NCBI GenBank assembly: GCA_039812085.1
Contig: JBDHZU010000048.1
Span: 1-13,040 of the forward strand
Source of the DNA: JBDHZU01 sp039812085
GTDB lineage: Bacteria > Actinomycetota > Actinomycetes > S36-B12 > UBA10799
Direction: 5' to 3'
DNA: 13,040 bases
In this document: in pieces, positions 6,628-13,040 of the stretch
Layout: every line of letters starts with the position of its first letter
Numbering within the stretch: position 1 is the first letter of the stretch
The notes under the pieces: generated by a model
Told to the model about the DNA's origin: nothing
The model's database searches: none
The model's input: only the letters and a program-made list of their open reading frames with translations
Translations under genes and position numbers: made by a program

Positions 6628-7523
6628 AGGTGCTCTACACCCGCGAACAGTTGCAGCAATGGCGAGATGACGTTGAGGCGTCGGGTTCACCCACTGCAGC
6701 CGTGATGACGATGGGTGCCCTACATGCTGGACACGGTGAATTGGTTCGTGTCGCCAAGGAACAGTTGCCCGATGACGGCGAACTGATCGTCACCATCTTC
6801 GTCAACCCACTGCAGTTCGGTGCGAACGAAGACCTCGACAAATACCCGCGCACTGTGGAATCTGACCTCGCTTTGGTGAAGTCGCTAGGCGCGACAGCCG
6901 CATTCGTTCCCACCGAGGACGTCATGTATCCCAATGGGCGACCGGCAACCATCGTTGATCCGGGACCTCTCGGGAAACTGCTCGAGGGCCAGGCGCGACC
7001 AGAGCACTTTGCTGGGGTGCTGACCGTGGTGGCGAAGTTCCTGAACCTGCTTGGCGTTGATGCGGCCTACTTCGGGGAGAAGGACTATCAGCAACTGACG
7101 CTGATCAAACAAATGGTCAACGACCTTGATCTGCCGGTACGGATCGAACCTGTTCCGACGGTGCGTGACCCCGACGGTTTGGCCATGTCGAGTCGCAACC
7201 GCTATCTATCAGCCGCGGCCCGTCAGCGTGCTTTGGCGATTCCCGCCGCCATCCAAGCGGGGCGGCAGGCTGCCGCTACCGGTGCAAATGCGCAAGAGAT
7301 CGAGCACGTGGCAATGGCCTGCCTCGAAGCCGTTCCCGACGATTCCGAAGTAGCTGCGATACCGGTTGATATTCAGTACGTGGTGGTGCGTGGCACCGAC
7401 CTCGGTGAACCGCCAAAAAGGGGAGAGGCCAGACTCATCCTTACGGTCGTCGTTGATGGCACTCGTTTGTTGGACAACGCCCGTGTCGACCTGTCAGCAG
7501 CCGCTGGAAAGGAACCCGGATGA
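6624..7523 (+). CDS. panC: Pantothenate synthetase
   Basis: This enzyme joins pantoate and β-alanine with ATP hydrolysis to AMP, giving pantothenate, the precursor of CoA. Its 299 residues have normal length. The nucleotide-binding motif MTMGALHAGH (28-37) contains the HxGH signature of this nucleotidyltransferase group. FVNPLQFGANEDLDKYPR, the YFGEKDYQQL block and the KMSKS-like MSSRN (188-192) in DPDGLAMSSRNRYLS are all present and intact. The start is well supported by GGAGG at 6612-6616, 7 bases before the ATG, and by the ATGA overlap with the DUF2520 gene. It also overlaps nadB by ATGA. The β-alanine source (PanD) and ketopantoate source (PanB) are not encoded in the window. Confidence 0.97.
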   Translation: MKVLYTREQLQQWRDDVEASGSPTAAVMTMGALHAGHGELVRVAKEQLPDDGELIVTIFVNPLQFGANEDLDKYPRTVESDLALVKSLGATAAFVPTEDVMYPNGRPATIVDPGPLGKLLEGQARPEHFAGVLTVVAKFLNLLGVDAAYFGEKDYQQLTLIKQMVNDLDLPVRIEPVPTVRDPDGLAMSSRNRYLSAAARQRALAIPAAIQAGRQAAATGANAQEIEHVAMACLEAVPDDSEVAAIPVDIQYVVVRGTDLGEPPKRGEARLILTVVVDGTRLLDNARVDLSAAAGKEPG

Positions 7524-9157
7524 CGTTGACGATTCCCCGACGAATGGTGAGTGCATCACCAGGCTGGACGGCCACGGCAGACGTCATCGTCGTCGGATCG
7601 GGAATTGCTGGGCTGAGCACGGCCATGCATGCGCGTCGCAGTGGTCACAAGGTTCTGTTGGTGACCAAGGGGCAGGTTAATGAGGGATCCACACGCTGGG
7701 CGCAGGGCGGGATTGCAGCAGCACTTGCCGACGACGATTCCCCCGCCGACCACCTAGCGGACACGTTGGTTGCGGGTGCTGGCCTGTGCGATGAAACTGC
7801 GGTTTCAGTCCTTGCCTACGAGGCTCCGGCCGCAATTCGTCGTCTGATGCGATGGGGCGCGGAGTTCGATCGCACCGCCGCTGGCGACATTGCGTTGACC
7901 CGAGAAGGCGGTCACCACAAAGACCGCATCGCTCATGCCGGTGGAGATGCGACGGGGGTCGAAATCTCCCGGGCATTGGTCGCTGCCGCCGCACAAGATC
8001 CGCAGATCGAATTGGTGGAAAACGCGCTGGTACTCGATCTGCTGCTCGATGCGAATGGGGCTGCCCAAGGGTTAACCCTGCACGTTATGGGCGAAGGGCA
8101 ACGCGACGGTGTTGGTGCCGCTTTGGCGCCAGCGATCGTGTTAGCGACTGGCGGAATTGGCCAGGTATTTGCAGCTTCCACAAACCCATCGGTCGCCACT
8201 GGTGACGGAATCGCGTTGGGTTTGCGAGCCGGAGCATCTGTGGCAGATCTGGAGTTCGTGCAGTTTCATCCCACGGTCTTGTACTTGGGCGATGACCAAC
8301 GTGGCCAACAACCCTTGATCTCAGAAGCGCTGCGAGGTGAAGGAGCCAAGCTGGTCGATGACACTGGTGAACGCTTCATGTTGGGGCAGCACGAACTAGC
8401 CGAACTTGCTCCGCGTGATGTCGTGGCCAAGGCGATTAGTCGTCGGATGCGGGAACAAGGCACACCCAACATGTGGCTGGATGCCACTGACTTCGATGAC
8501 GAACTGTGGAATCACCGCTTCCCCAACATCTTGGAATCGTGCCGGCGTCACGAGATCGACCCCCGTTCCCAGCTCATCCCGATTGCGCCTGCACAGCACT
8601 ACCTATCCGGCGGGTTGATCACTGATCTGCATGGGCGGACTGACATCCCTGGCTTGTTCGCAGTGGGCGAGTGCGCGTGTACGGGAGTCCACGGCGCGAA
8701 CCGGTTAGCCAGCAACTCACTGCTGGAGGGATTGGTGTTCGCAGATCGGATCGGAGCGATCCTCAATACCGAATTGCCGCAGCGAGCAGACCCAGTCGAG
8801 CCAGATGGGCCGGTGGGTCTGATCGGAGCCGACCAACGCGCTGCCGTGCAGGAGACCATGACGGACGGGGTGGGAGTTCTTCGAACTGCCGACAGCATGC
8901 AACAGGCACAAACTGAACTTGTCCAGGTCGCCGGTCAGCTCAGCGACGATGTCTGTACGGGGTCGTGGGAGACGACTAACGTCGTGACTGTTGCGCAGGT
9001 ACTTGCTGAAGCGGCACTGCAACGGAAAGAGACTCGCGGCTCGCACTGGCGGGAAGACTTCCCGGCTACTGATGACGAAGATTGGCGAGTACGAATCGTC
9101 AGCCGTCGCGAGCCAGACGGACAGATCCAGACAACTCGACGAGAGGTGAACCGATGA
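7520..9157 (+). CDS. nadB: L-aspartate oxidase
   Basis: This FAD enzyme oxidises L-aspartate to iminoaspartate, the first step of de novo NAD synthesis. The FAD-binding turn VVGSGIAGLSTA (24-35) follows a roughly 20-residue N-terminal extension. Further family blocks are STRWAQGGIAAAL, the substrate-site TREGGHHKDRIAHAGGDATG, EFVQFHPT, SEALRGEGA, LAPRDVVAKAI, the LSGGLITDLHGRT block and the C-terminal FAD signature GVHGANRLASNSLLEG. The closing 150 residues form the helical flavoprotein C-terminal domain. At 545 residues it is of usual length. An AAGGA ribosome site lies just before the ATG, which overlaps the panC stop. Quinolinate synthase (NadA), needed for the next step, is not here and must be elsewhere. 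The stop codon overlaps the nadC start (ATGA). Confidence 0.96.
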   Translation: MTLTIPRRMVSASPGWTATADVIVVGSGIAGLSTAMHARRSGHKVLLVTKGQVNEGSTRWAQGGIAAALADDDSPADHLADTLVAGAGLCDETAVSVLAYEAPAAIRRLMRWGAEFDRTAAGDIALTREGGHHKDRIAHAGGDATGVEISRALVAAAAQDPQIELVENALVLDLLLDANGAAQGLTLHVMGEGQRDGVGAALAPAIVLATGGIGQVFAASTNPSVATGDGIALGLRAGASVADLEFVQFHPTVLYLGDDQRGQQPLISEALRGEGAKLVDDTGERFMLGQHELAELAPRDVVAKAISRRMREQGTPNMWLDATDFDDELWNHRFPNILESCRRHEIDPRSQLIPIAPAQHYLSGGLITDLHGRTDIPGLFAVGECACTGVHGANRLASNSLLEGLVFADRIGAILNTELPQRADPVEPDGPVGLIGADQRAAVQETMTDGVGVLRTADSMQQAQTELVQVAGQLSDDVCTGSWETTNVVTVAQVLAEAALQRKETRGSHWREDFPATDDEDWRVRIVSRREPDGQIQTTRREVNR

Positions 9158-10041
9158 GTCGGGCGCTATTCGACCGATTGCGACTGGCCGGACTGAATCC
9201 GGATTCCGTGGTCGAGCTGATCGATTCCACTCTGGATGAAGACCTCGACGGCGGAGTGGATGTCACCACGGTGGCGACCGTCCCCGCCGAACAGGACTCT
9301 CTGCTCAACCTGGTTGCGCGTCAACCGGGAGTTGTCGCTGGGGTTCCGGTGGCTGCTCTGGTCTTCACTGAGGTGGGCCGTCGTTCGGGTAACACCGTTT
9401 CCATCACGCAGGCTTTGGCGGATGGTTCCCGCGTTGCTGCTGGCGACGTGGTGTTGTCAGTCGAAGGCCGTACTCGCGATCTGCTCACGGGTGAACGTAC
9501 AGCGCTCAACCTGCTGTGCCACTTGTCTGGAGTGGCAACCGCCACCAACGAATGGGTGCGCGCGTTAGGCGATTCCAATACCCGAGTCAGAGATACCCGT
9601 AAGACGACCCCAATGCTGCGGGCATTGGAGAAGTACGCGGTGCGTTGCGGCGGCGGCGTTAACCATCGGATGTCGTTGTCCGATGCTGCCTTGGTCAAGG
9701 ACAACCACGTGGTCGCTGCCGGCGGAGTGGCACAGGCATTCGACTTGGTCCGAGAACGATTCGGCGATATTGACATTGAGGTAGAGGTCGACTCTCTTGA
9801 CCAGCTCGACGAGGTCGTTGCGGCCGGAGCCGATCTGGTGCTGTTGGACAACTTCACCATTGACGAGATCGCTGAGGCGGTCCGTCGCATCGACGGCAAG
9901 GTTCGGCTTGAAGCCTCCGGTGGTTTGACCATTGCGGATGCGGCAGACATTGCTGGAACGGGCGTGGACTTCGTTGCTGTGGGAGCGCTGACTCACTCAG
10001 CTCCCGTATTGGATATCGGAGCTGACCTCACTGCTGTCTGA
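9154..10041 (+). CDS. nadC: Nicotinate-nucleotide pyrophosphorylase (quinolinate phosphoribosyltransferase)
   Basis: The enzyme converts quinolinate and PRPP to nicotinate mononucleotide, CO2 and pyrophosphate. I place the start at the ATG at 9154, giving 295 residues. It forms the ATGA overlap with nadB and follows GAGAGGTG (9141-9148). The longer reading from 9082 would overlap nadB by 76 bases without support. The PRPP/quinolinate site RDTRKTTPMLRALEKYAV begins at residue 146, followed by CGGGVNHRMSLSDAALVKDNH. EVEVDSLDQL, LLDNF, LEASGGL and the closing VGALTHSAPVLDIGADL complete the barrel signatures. All expected charged residues appear present. It ends the coupled DUF2520-panC-nadB-nadC run. 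The next plus-strand gene, coaX, follows after about 550 bases that hold a minus-strand remnant. Confidence 0.96.
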   Translation: MSRALFDRLRLAGLNPDSVVELIDSTLDEDLDGGVDVTTVATVPAEQDSLLNLVARQPGVVAGVPVAALVFTEVGRRSGNTVSITQALADGSRVAAGDVVLSVEGRTRDLLTGERTALNLLCHLSGVATATNEWVRALGDSNTRVRDTRKTTPMLRALEKYAVRCGGGVNHRMSLSDAALVKDNHVVAAGGVAQAFDLVRERFGDIDIEVEVDSLDQLDEVVAAGADLVLLDNFTIDEIAEAVRRIDGKVRLEASGGLTIADAADIAGTGVDFVAVGALTHSAPVLDIGADLTAV

Positions 10042-10062
10042 CACTGCCTGCCCGGCCACCCG

Positions 10063-10473
10063 TCACTTTGGTGGATGGACAGTCGCATGATTATTCCGTT
10101 CAGTTCGAGCGACGAGTGCAAGGTAATGATCGGCCGTCCAACAGATGAGACGACCTTTCTGGTCCTTGTTTCGAGCGAGGATGCCTGCATCGGCTAGCTC
10201 GGTGAGCGCTCGGTGTGCTGCTGTGGTCGACACGTTGAACCGGGTAGCCACGGTGTCAACTGTGAGCACTGGATCAGTTGCGAGGACTCCGAGGATGCTC
10301 AACGAGACGGCATCTGCGCGCGGCCTACTGGGCGAGATGCCGGCAGCCTCGCGGTAGGAGACGAGAGTCTTGATCGTGCATTCGTTCAGCACACGGATGT
10401 CATCAGCGAGTTGTACTGCATTGCGTACTGCGAGTTCTGCGGCGTGAGCAAAAGCGATGATCCAGGCATCCAA
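10063..10473 (-). pseudogene. Probable remnant of a Fic-family protein (C-terminal helical and winged-helix part only)
   Basis: The 136-residue frame reads (L/M)DAWIIAFAHAAELAV at its start. This resembles the DAW(I)xFF segment that follows the catalytic core in Fic (AMP-transferase) proteins. A winged-helix-like domain follows: LTVDTVATRFNVSTTAAHRAL then ELADAGILARNKDQKGR and a wing. This is the normal C-terminal layout of bacterial Fic proteins of about 370 residues. The catalytic HPFxxGNGR core is absent. The only possible start is a TTG at 10471-10473, and an in-frame TAA stands one codon before it (10477-10479). Reading the other minus-strand frames up to coaX shows no core either. I therefore read it as a 5'-truncated relic, though a small free-standing DNA-binding protein expressed from the TTG cannot be excluded. 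It converges on nadC, with 21 bases between. Confidence 0.55.
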
Positions 10474-10588
10474 GCGTTATGGGGATGCCCGGAAAATGGA
10501 GGGTCTTACCTGTGAGAACTGGTGGGGTTCGGGTGGGGGAGGTCATTGTGATGAGCAGTCGCTTCTGCGCTCGAACTACGATGGATGA
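10474..10588. promoter_or_regulatory. Upstream region of coaX with leaderless-type -10
   Basis: TACGAT at 10577-10582 fits TANNNT and ends 6 bases before the coaX ATG at 10589. No good Shine-Dalgarno sequence stands before the ATG, so leaderless transcription is likely. TTGTGA at 10546-10551 is too far upstream (25 bases) to be its -35. The rest of this stretch, between the Fic remnant and coaX, shows G-rich plus-strand sequence (10522-10542) but no gene. Confidence 0.4.
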
Positions 10589-11347
10589 ATGCTGCTGACC
10601 ATCGACGTCGGGAATACCAACACCGATATTGGGCTGTGGGATGGCGCCGAACTTGCCAGTCAATACCGGACCAAGACGGACCATCGATCGACTGCGGACG
10701 AGATCGCGTTGACCTTCCGCGGACTTTTGGCCGACGAACCTCCGGTCACCGGAGTCTCGGTGTGTTCCACGGTTCCGGCAGTGCTACGCGAGATGCGTCG
10801 GATGTTGGATCGTTATTACGACGATGTCCGACAAGTGATTGTCGAGCCAGGAGTCAAGACTGGCGTTGGTGTGCTGACGGATAACCCCAAAGAGGTGGGG
10901 ACCGATCGCATCATGAACACGTTGGCCGCTTTTGAGCTTTATGGCGGACCATCCATCGTGGTCGACTTTGGAACCTCTACCAATTTTGATGTTGTTTCTG
11001 CCAAGGGTGAATTCCTTGGTGGAGCGTTAGCCGCAGGTATCGAAATTTCTGTCGATGCGTTAGCTGCCCGCGCGGCTCAATTGCGCAAAGTTGAACTGGT
11101 GCGTCCGCGATCAGTGATTGGCAAGAACACCGTGGAAGCCTTGCAGTCAGGAACTGTGTATGGCTTTGCCGGGCAGGTCGATGGTTTGGTGAATCGCCTC
11201 ATCCAAGAACTGGGTGGATCGGTGAATGCGGTGATCGCTACTGGTGGGCTATCTAAGGTCGTGCTGGATGAGGCCACCACCATCACTGTTCACGAACCAG
11301 CATTGACGCTTAAAGGTCTACAGATCGTTTTCGAGAAAAACGCATGA
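10589..11347 (+). CDS. coaX: Type III pantothenate kinase
   Basis: CoaX phosphorylates pantothenate in the first committed step of CoA synthesis. The type III enzyme belongs to the ASKHA fold and is insensitive to CoA feedback. The 252 residues carry the phosphate-binding DVGNT (6-10), the catalytic-Asp motif as GTDR (104-107, D106; usual form GADR) and DFGTSTNFD (126-134, where Thr is more usual at N132). SAKGEFLGGALAAGIEIS and GKNTVEALQSGTVYG, the pantothenate-side and dimer motifs, also occur. Length is normal. The ATG has no ribosome site but a TANNNT hexamer 6 bases upstream. The stop codon overlaps the argA start (ATGA). It works in the same pathway as PanC, encoded 3 kb upstream. Confidence 0.95.
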   Translation: MLLTIDVGNTNTDIGLWDGAELASQYRTKTDHRSTADEIALTFRGLLADEPPVTGVSVCSTVPAVLREMRRMLDRYYDDVRQVIVEPGVKTGVGVLTDNPKEVGTDRIMNTLAAFELYGGPSIVVDFGTSTNFDVVSAKGEFLGGALAAGIEISVDALAARAAQLRKVELVRPRSVIGKNTVEALQSGTVYGFAGQVDGLVNRLIQELGGSVNAVIATGGLSKVVLDEATTITVHEPALTLKGLQIVFEKNA

Positions 11348-11850
11348 GTCAGTTGCAGGTCAGGCCAGCGCGAACAGCCGACGTTCCGCGGATTCGCAGC
11401 CTGATCGATACCTATTCGCCGGATCGACGCCTGCTGTCCAAAGAGACCGTTGCGCTCTACGAAGACCTTCCGGAGTTCAGCGTTGCCGAGAAAGACGGGC
11501 AGCTTCTGGGCTGTGGAGCGTTGCACGTCATGTGGGAGGACTTGGCCGAGGTCCGCACGCTTGCCGTGGATCCCGCAGCCATGGGTCAGGGAGTTGGCGC
11601 AGCGGTCTTGACCGAGCTGTTGAAGCGGGCCGAAGACGTCGGCGTTAGTCGCGTCTTCGTCCTCACCTTCGAAGTTGAATTCTTTGCGCGTTTTGGCTTT
11701 ATCGAAATTGATGGAACGCCAGTGAGCCACGAGGTCTATGAACAGTTGTTGCGTTCCTATGACGAAGGTGTGGCGGAGTTTCTTGGCCTTGAGCGTGTTA
11801 AGCCAAACACGCTCGGTAACACCCGCATGTTGTTATCGCTGGAAAAGTAA
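11344..11850 (+). CDS. argA: Amino-acid N-acetyltransferase (short actinobacterial N-acetylglutamate synthase)
   Basis: This 168-residue GNAT enzyme would acetylate glutamate with acetyl-CoA, starting arginine synthesis. It lacks the amino-acid-kinase domain of classical ArgA, and closely resembles the short mycobacterial form as I recall it. Shared blocks are ARTADVPRIRSLIDTY (near residues 9-24), CGALHVMWEDLAEVRTLAVDP, the acetyl-CoA loop MGQGVGAAVL and VFVLTFEVEFFARFGF. EGVAEFLGLERVKPNTLGN and the terminal RMLL follow. The start overlaps the coaX stop by ATGA, with only a weak purine run (GAGAAAAA) before it, so translation probably depends on coupling. A 9-base inverted repeat lies in its last 60 bases (11791-11814). 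The alternative is an unspecified GNAT enzyme, but the match along its length favours argA. Confidence 0.88.
   Translation: MSQLQVRPARTADVPRIRSLIDTYSPDRRLLSKETVALYEDLPEFSVAEKDGQLLGCGALHVMWEDLAEVRTLAVDPAAMGQGVGAAVLTELLKRAEDVGVSRVFVLTFEVEFFARFGFIEIDGTPVSHEVYEQLLRSYDEGVAEFLGLERVKPNTLGNTRMLLSLEK
11791..11814 (+). repeat. 9-bp inverted repeat with 6-base loop inside the end of argA
   Basis: GAGCGTGTT (11791-11799) and AACACGCTC (11806-11814) flank AAGCCA. As RNA the stem could extend by two U-G pairs. It sits 36 bases before the argA stop codon and is not followed by a T-run. It might act as an RNA structure near the end of the message, or be chance. Confidence 0.45.
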
Positions 11851-11961
11851 TTTTCGCCAACCTCTTACCTGGCACGTAATCTCCTTGGTTTAGTCTCAGT
11901 TTCTCCGGGTATCCCGACGCTATTTACCCCGGTATCGGAACTATCGAAGGATTTATTTCTC
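11851..11961. promoter_or_regulatory. Upstream region and ribosome site of lsr2
   Basis: This gap is more AT-rich than its surroundings, which fits a gene often bound by its own AT-preferring product. GAAGGA at 11946-11951, 10 bases before the ATG, is a good ribosome site, so lsr2 has a leader unlike coaX. TAATCT (11877-11882) and TAGTCT (11891-11896) both fit TANNNT, but neither has a convincing -35. No terminator hairpin for argA is seen in it. Confidence 0.4.
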
Positions 11962-12282
11962 ATGGCTCAAAAAGTTCAAGTCCTACTCATCGATGACATC
12001 GACGGAAAGGACGCAGACGAGACGGTTCGATTTGGCCTTGACGGGATCGAATACGAAATCGATCTCACCACCAAGAATGCGCAGGCACTGCGTGATGCCC
12101 TAGCCGACTACGTCGCTGCTGGGCGTCGATCAGGTGGCCGGCGCAAGTCTGGTGCCCGTCCGCAAAGTGCATCAGAGGTTGCCAAGGTCCGGGAATGGGC
12201 CAAGGCAAACGGCGTGAAGGTCAGCCAACGCGGCCGGATTTCTGCCGATGTGTATGACGCCTACAAGAAAGCCAACGGCTAA
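11962..12282 (+). CDS. lsr2: Lsr2 nucleoid-associated protein
   Basis: Lsr2 is the actinobacterial H-NS analogue: it bridges DNA and silences AT-rich, often foreign, genes. The 106-residue product has the N-terminal oligomerisation domain (2-52, with DDIDGKDADETVRFGLDG and YEIDLTTKNA). A basic linker (54-66, GRRSGGRRKSGAR) follows, then the C-terminal DNA-binding domain with VREWAKANG and the AT-hook-like R90-G-R92 in SQRGRISADV. The linker is short, making the protein slightly smaller than the roughly 112-residue mycobacterial form. An upstream GAAGGA supports the start. The gene lies near panC/coaX as in mycobacteria, although lysS and clpC, which neighbour it there, are not here. Its stop codon directly abuts the pgm stop codon on the other strand. 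Confidence 0.97.
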   Translation: MAQKVQVLLIDDIDGKDADETVRFGLDGIEYEIDLTTKNAQALRDALADYVAAGRRSGGRRKSGARPQSASEVAKVREWAKANGVKVSQRGRISADVYDAYKKANG

Positions 12283-13040
12283 TTACGAACCAGAGCCAAG
12301 GGCCTCGGACACAACCTCTCGCGCACTACTTTGAATTTCTGCGAGGTGTTCGGGGCCCTTGAAGCTTTCTGCGTAAATCTTGTAGACATCCTCGGTGCCG
12401 GATGGGCGTGCAGCGAACCAACCGTTCTCGGTCGTCACCTTGAGTCCCCCAATAGCCGCACCATTGCCGGGTGCTTTGGTCAGCTTTGCAGTGATCGGTT
12501 CACCGGCAAGTTCGGTCGCTGTGACTTGCTCTGGTGACAGCGACTTAAGAACTTCCTTCTCTTGGCGAGTAGCGGGGGCATCAACTCGTGCGTAGGCCGG
12601 GGACCCGAACTCAGCAGTCAGGTCTGCGTAGTGCTCGCTAGGCGAACGATCCGTCTTCGCGATGATTTCCGAGGCCAATAAACACGCGATGATGCCGTCC
12701 TTGTCTGTGGTCCACACGGTTCCGTCGAACCGCAAGAAGCTCGCGCCGGCGGATTCTTCGCCACCGAATCCGACACTTCCGTCAACCAGCCCAGGAACGA
12801 ACCACTTGAAGCCGACTGGAACTTCGTACAGCGTTCGTCCCAACTTTGCCGCGACCCGGTCGATCATCGATGAGCTCACCAGCGTCTTGCCAATGGCTGC
12901 CTGTGCGTTCCAGCCTGGCCGGTTGGCGAACAAGTAGTTGATGGCCACTGACAGGAAGTGGTTGGGATTCATCAGCCCTGCATCGGGGGTGACGATTCCG
13001 TGGCGGTCAGAGTCGGCGTCATTGCCGGTGGCGACTTGGT
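12283..13040 (-). CDS. pgm: Phosphoglucomutase (α-D-glucose-specific), C-terminal half; 5' end outside window
   Basis: The enzyme interconverts glucose 1-phosphate and glucose 6-phosphate, linking glycolysis with glycogen and cell-envelope sugar synthesis. The frame is open to the window edge, so the first half, including the phosphoserine loop, is missing. The visible 251 residues begin just before the metal-binding loop GNDADSDRHGIV (5-16 of the fragment). The sugar-recognition loop GGEESAGA (92-99) and the phosphate-binding RPSGTED (211-217) follow. FVPGLVDGSVGFG and TTENGWFAARPSG closely match E. coli-type Pgm of about 546 residues rather than the ManB or GlmM branches. An internal ATG at 12972 is not the true start, since the metal loop lies before it. 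It converges with lsr2 with no bases between the two stop codons. Confidence 0.95.
   Translation of the reverse strand, partial: QVATGNDADSDRHGIVTPDAGLMNPNHFLSVAINYLFANRPGWNAQAAIGKTLVSSSMIDRVAAKLGRTLYEVPVGFKWFVPGLVDGSVGFGGEESAGASFLRFDGTVWTTDKDGIIACLLASEIIAKTDRSPSEHYADLTAEFGSPAYARVDAPATRQEKEVLKSLSPEQVTATELAGEPITAKLTKAPGNGAAIGGLKVTTENGWFAARPSGTEDVYKIYAESFKGPEHLAEIQSSAREVVSEALGSGS

Noticed and set aside
6022..6690. 222-residue minus-strand frame opposite the DUF2520 gene and panC start
   Set aside because: It is antisense to clear genes and has no domain.
9082..9153. Longer N-terminus for nadC
   Set aside because: It would overlap nadB by 76 bases; the ATG at 9154 has a ribosome site and the same ATGA overlap seen at its neighbours.
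9321..9950. 209-residue minus-strand frame opposite nadC
   Set aside because: It lies fully inside nadC, whose motifs are intact; it is Ser/Thr/Arg-rich as expected for an antisense frame.
10042..10062. Terminator after nadC
   Set aside because: Only a 5-base CCACC/GGTGG pairing reaching into the Fic remnant is present, with a 9-base loop and no T-run.
10403..10684. Minus-strand frame upstream of the Fic-like remnant, considered as its missing N-terminal part
   Set aside because: It shows no HPFxxGNGR or other Fic core motif and runs into coaX on the other strand.

Overview
The window looks like chromosomal DNA from a moderately GC-rich actinobacterium. The evidence is an Lsr2 nucleoid protein with the actinobacterial N-terminal block and RGR AT-hook, an actinobacterial-type short ArgA, a DUF2520–panC–(nad)–coaX–lsr2 neighbourhood resembling the mycobacterial one, and several start codons placed as for leaderless transcripts. 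I cannot name the genus.

Layout. (a) 1-427: 3' end of a gene whose product ends in a long Ser/Thr/Pro-rich tail. (b) 441-3906: an osmoprotectant (betaine/choline-type) ABC importer. The ATPase gene is on the minus strand, and two permeases plus a lipoprotein binding protein form an overlapping plus-strand operon that diverges from it. (c) 3917-5626, minus strand: a VKOR-family disulfide/quinone oxidoreductase followed after 6 bases by a stand-alone NuoD-like (complex I 49-kDa) protein. The NuoD-like protein keeps the fold signatures but lacks two of the quinone-site residues. (d) 5725-10041: a translationally coupled cofactor operon of DUF2520 reductase-like protein, PanC, NadB and NadC. (e) 10063-10473, minus strand: a wHTH ORF that looks like the C-terminal remnant of a Fic protein. 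(f) 10589-11850: coaX and argA, again coupled by ATGA. (g) 11962-12282: lsr2. (h) 12283-13040, minus strand: the 3' half of pgm, whose stop codon abuts that of lsr2.

How the genes work together. The central block supplies CoA and NAD: pantothenate synthesis (PanC, possibly with the DUF2520 protein as ketopantoate reductase), pantothenate phosphorylation (CoaX), and aspartate-to-nicotinate mononucleotide (NadB, NadC). ArgA, which consumes acetyl-CoA, is coupled to coaX. panB, panD and nadA are not in the window. The OpuC-type importer would handle osmotic stress. VKOR would reoxidise an exported thiol oxidase using menaquinone, and the meaning of its pairing with a NuoD paralogue is the main open question here.

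No tRNA, rRNA, CRISPR array, insertion sequence or phage gene was seen. Most of the window is ordinary core genome. The best candidate for something under-described is the VKOR–NuoD-like pair.
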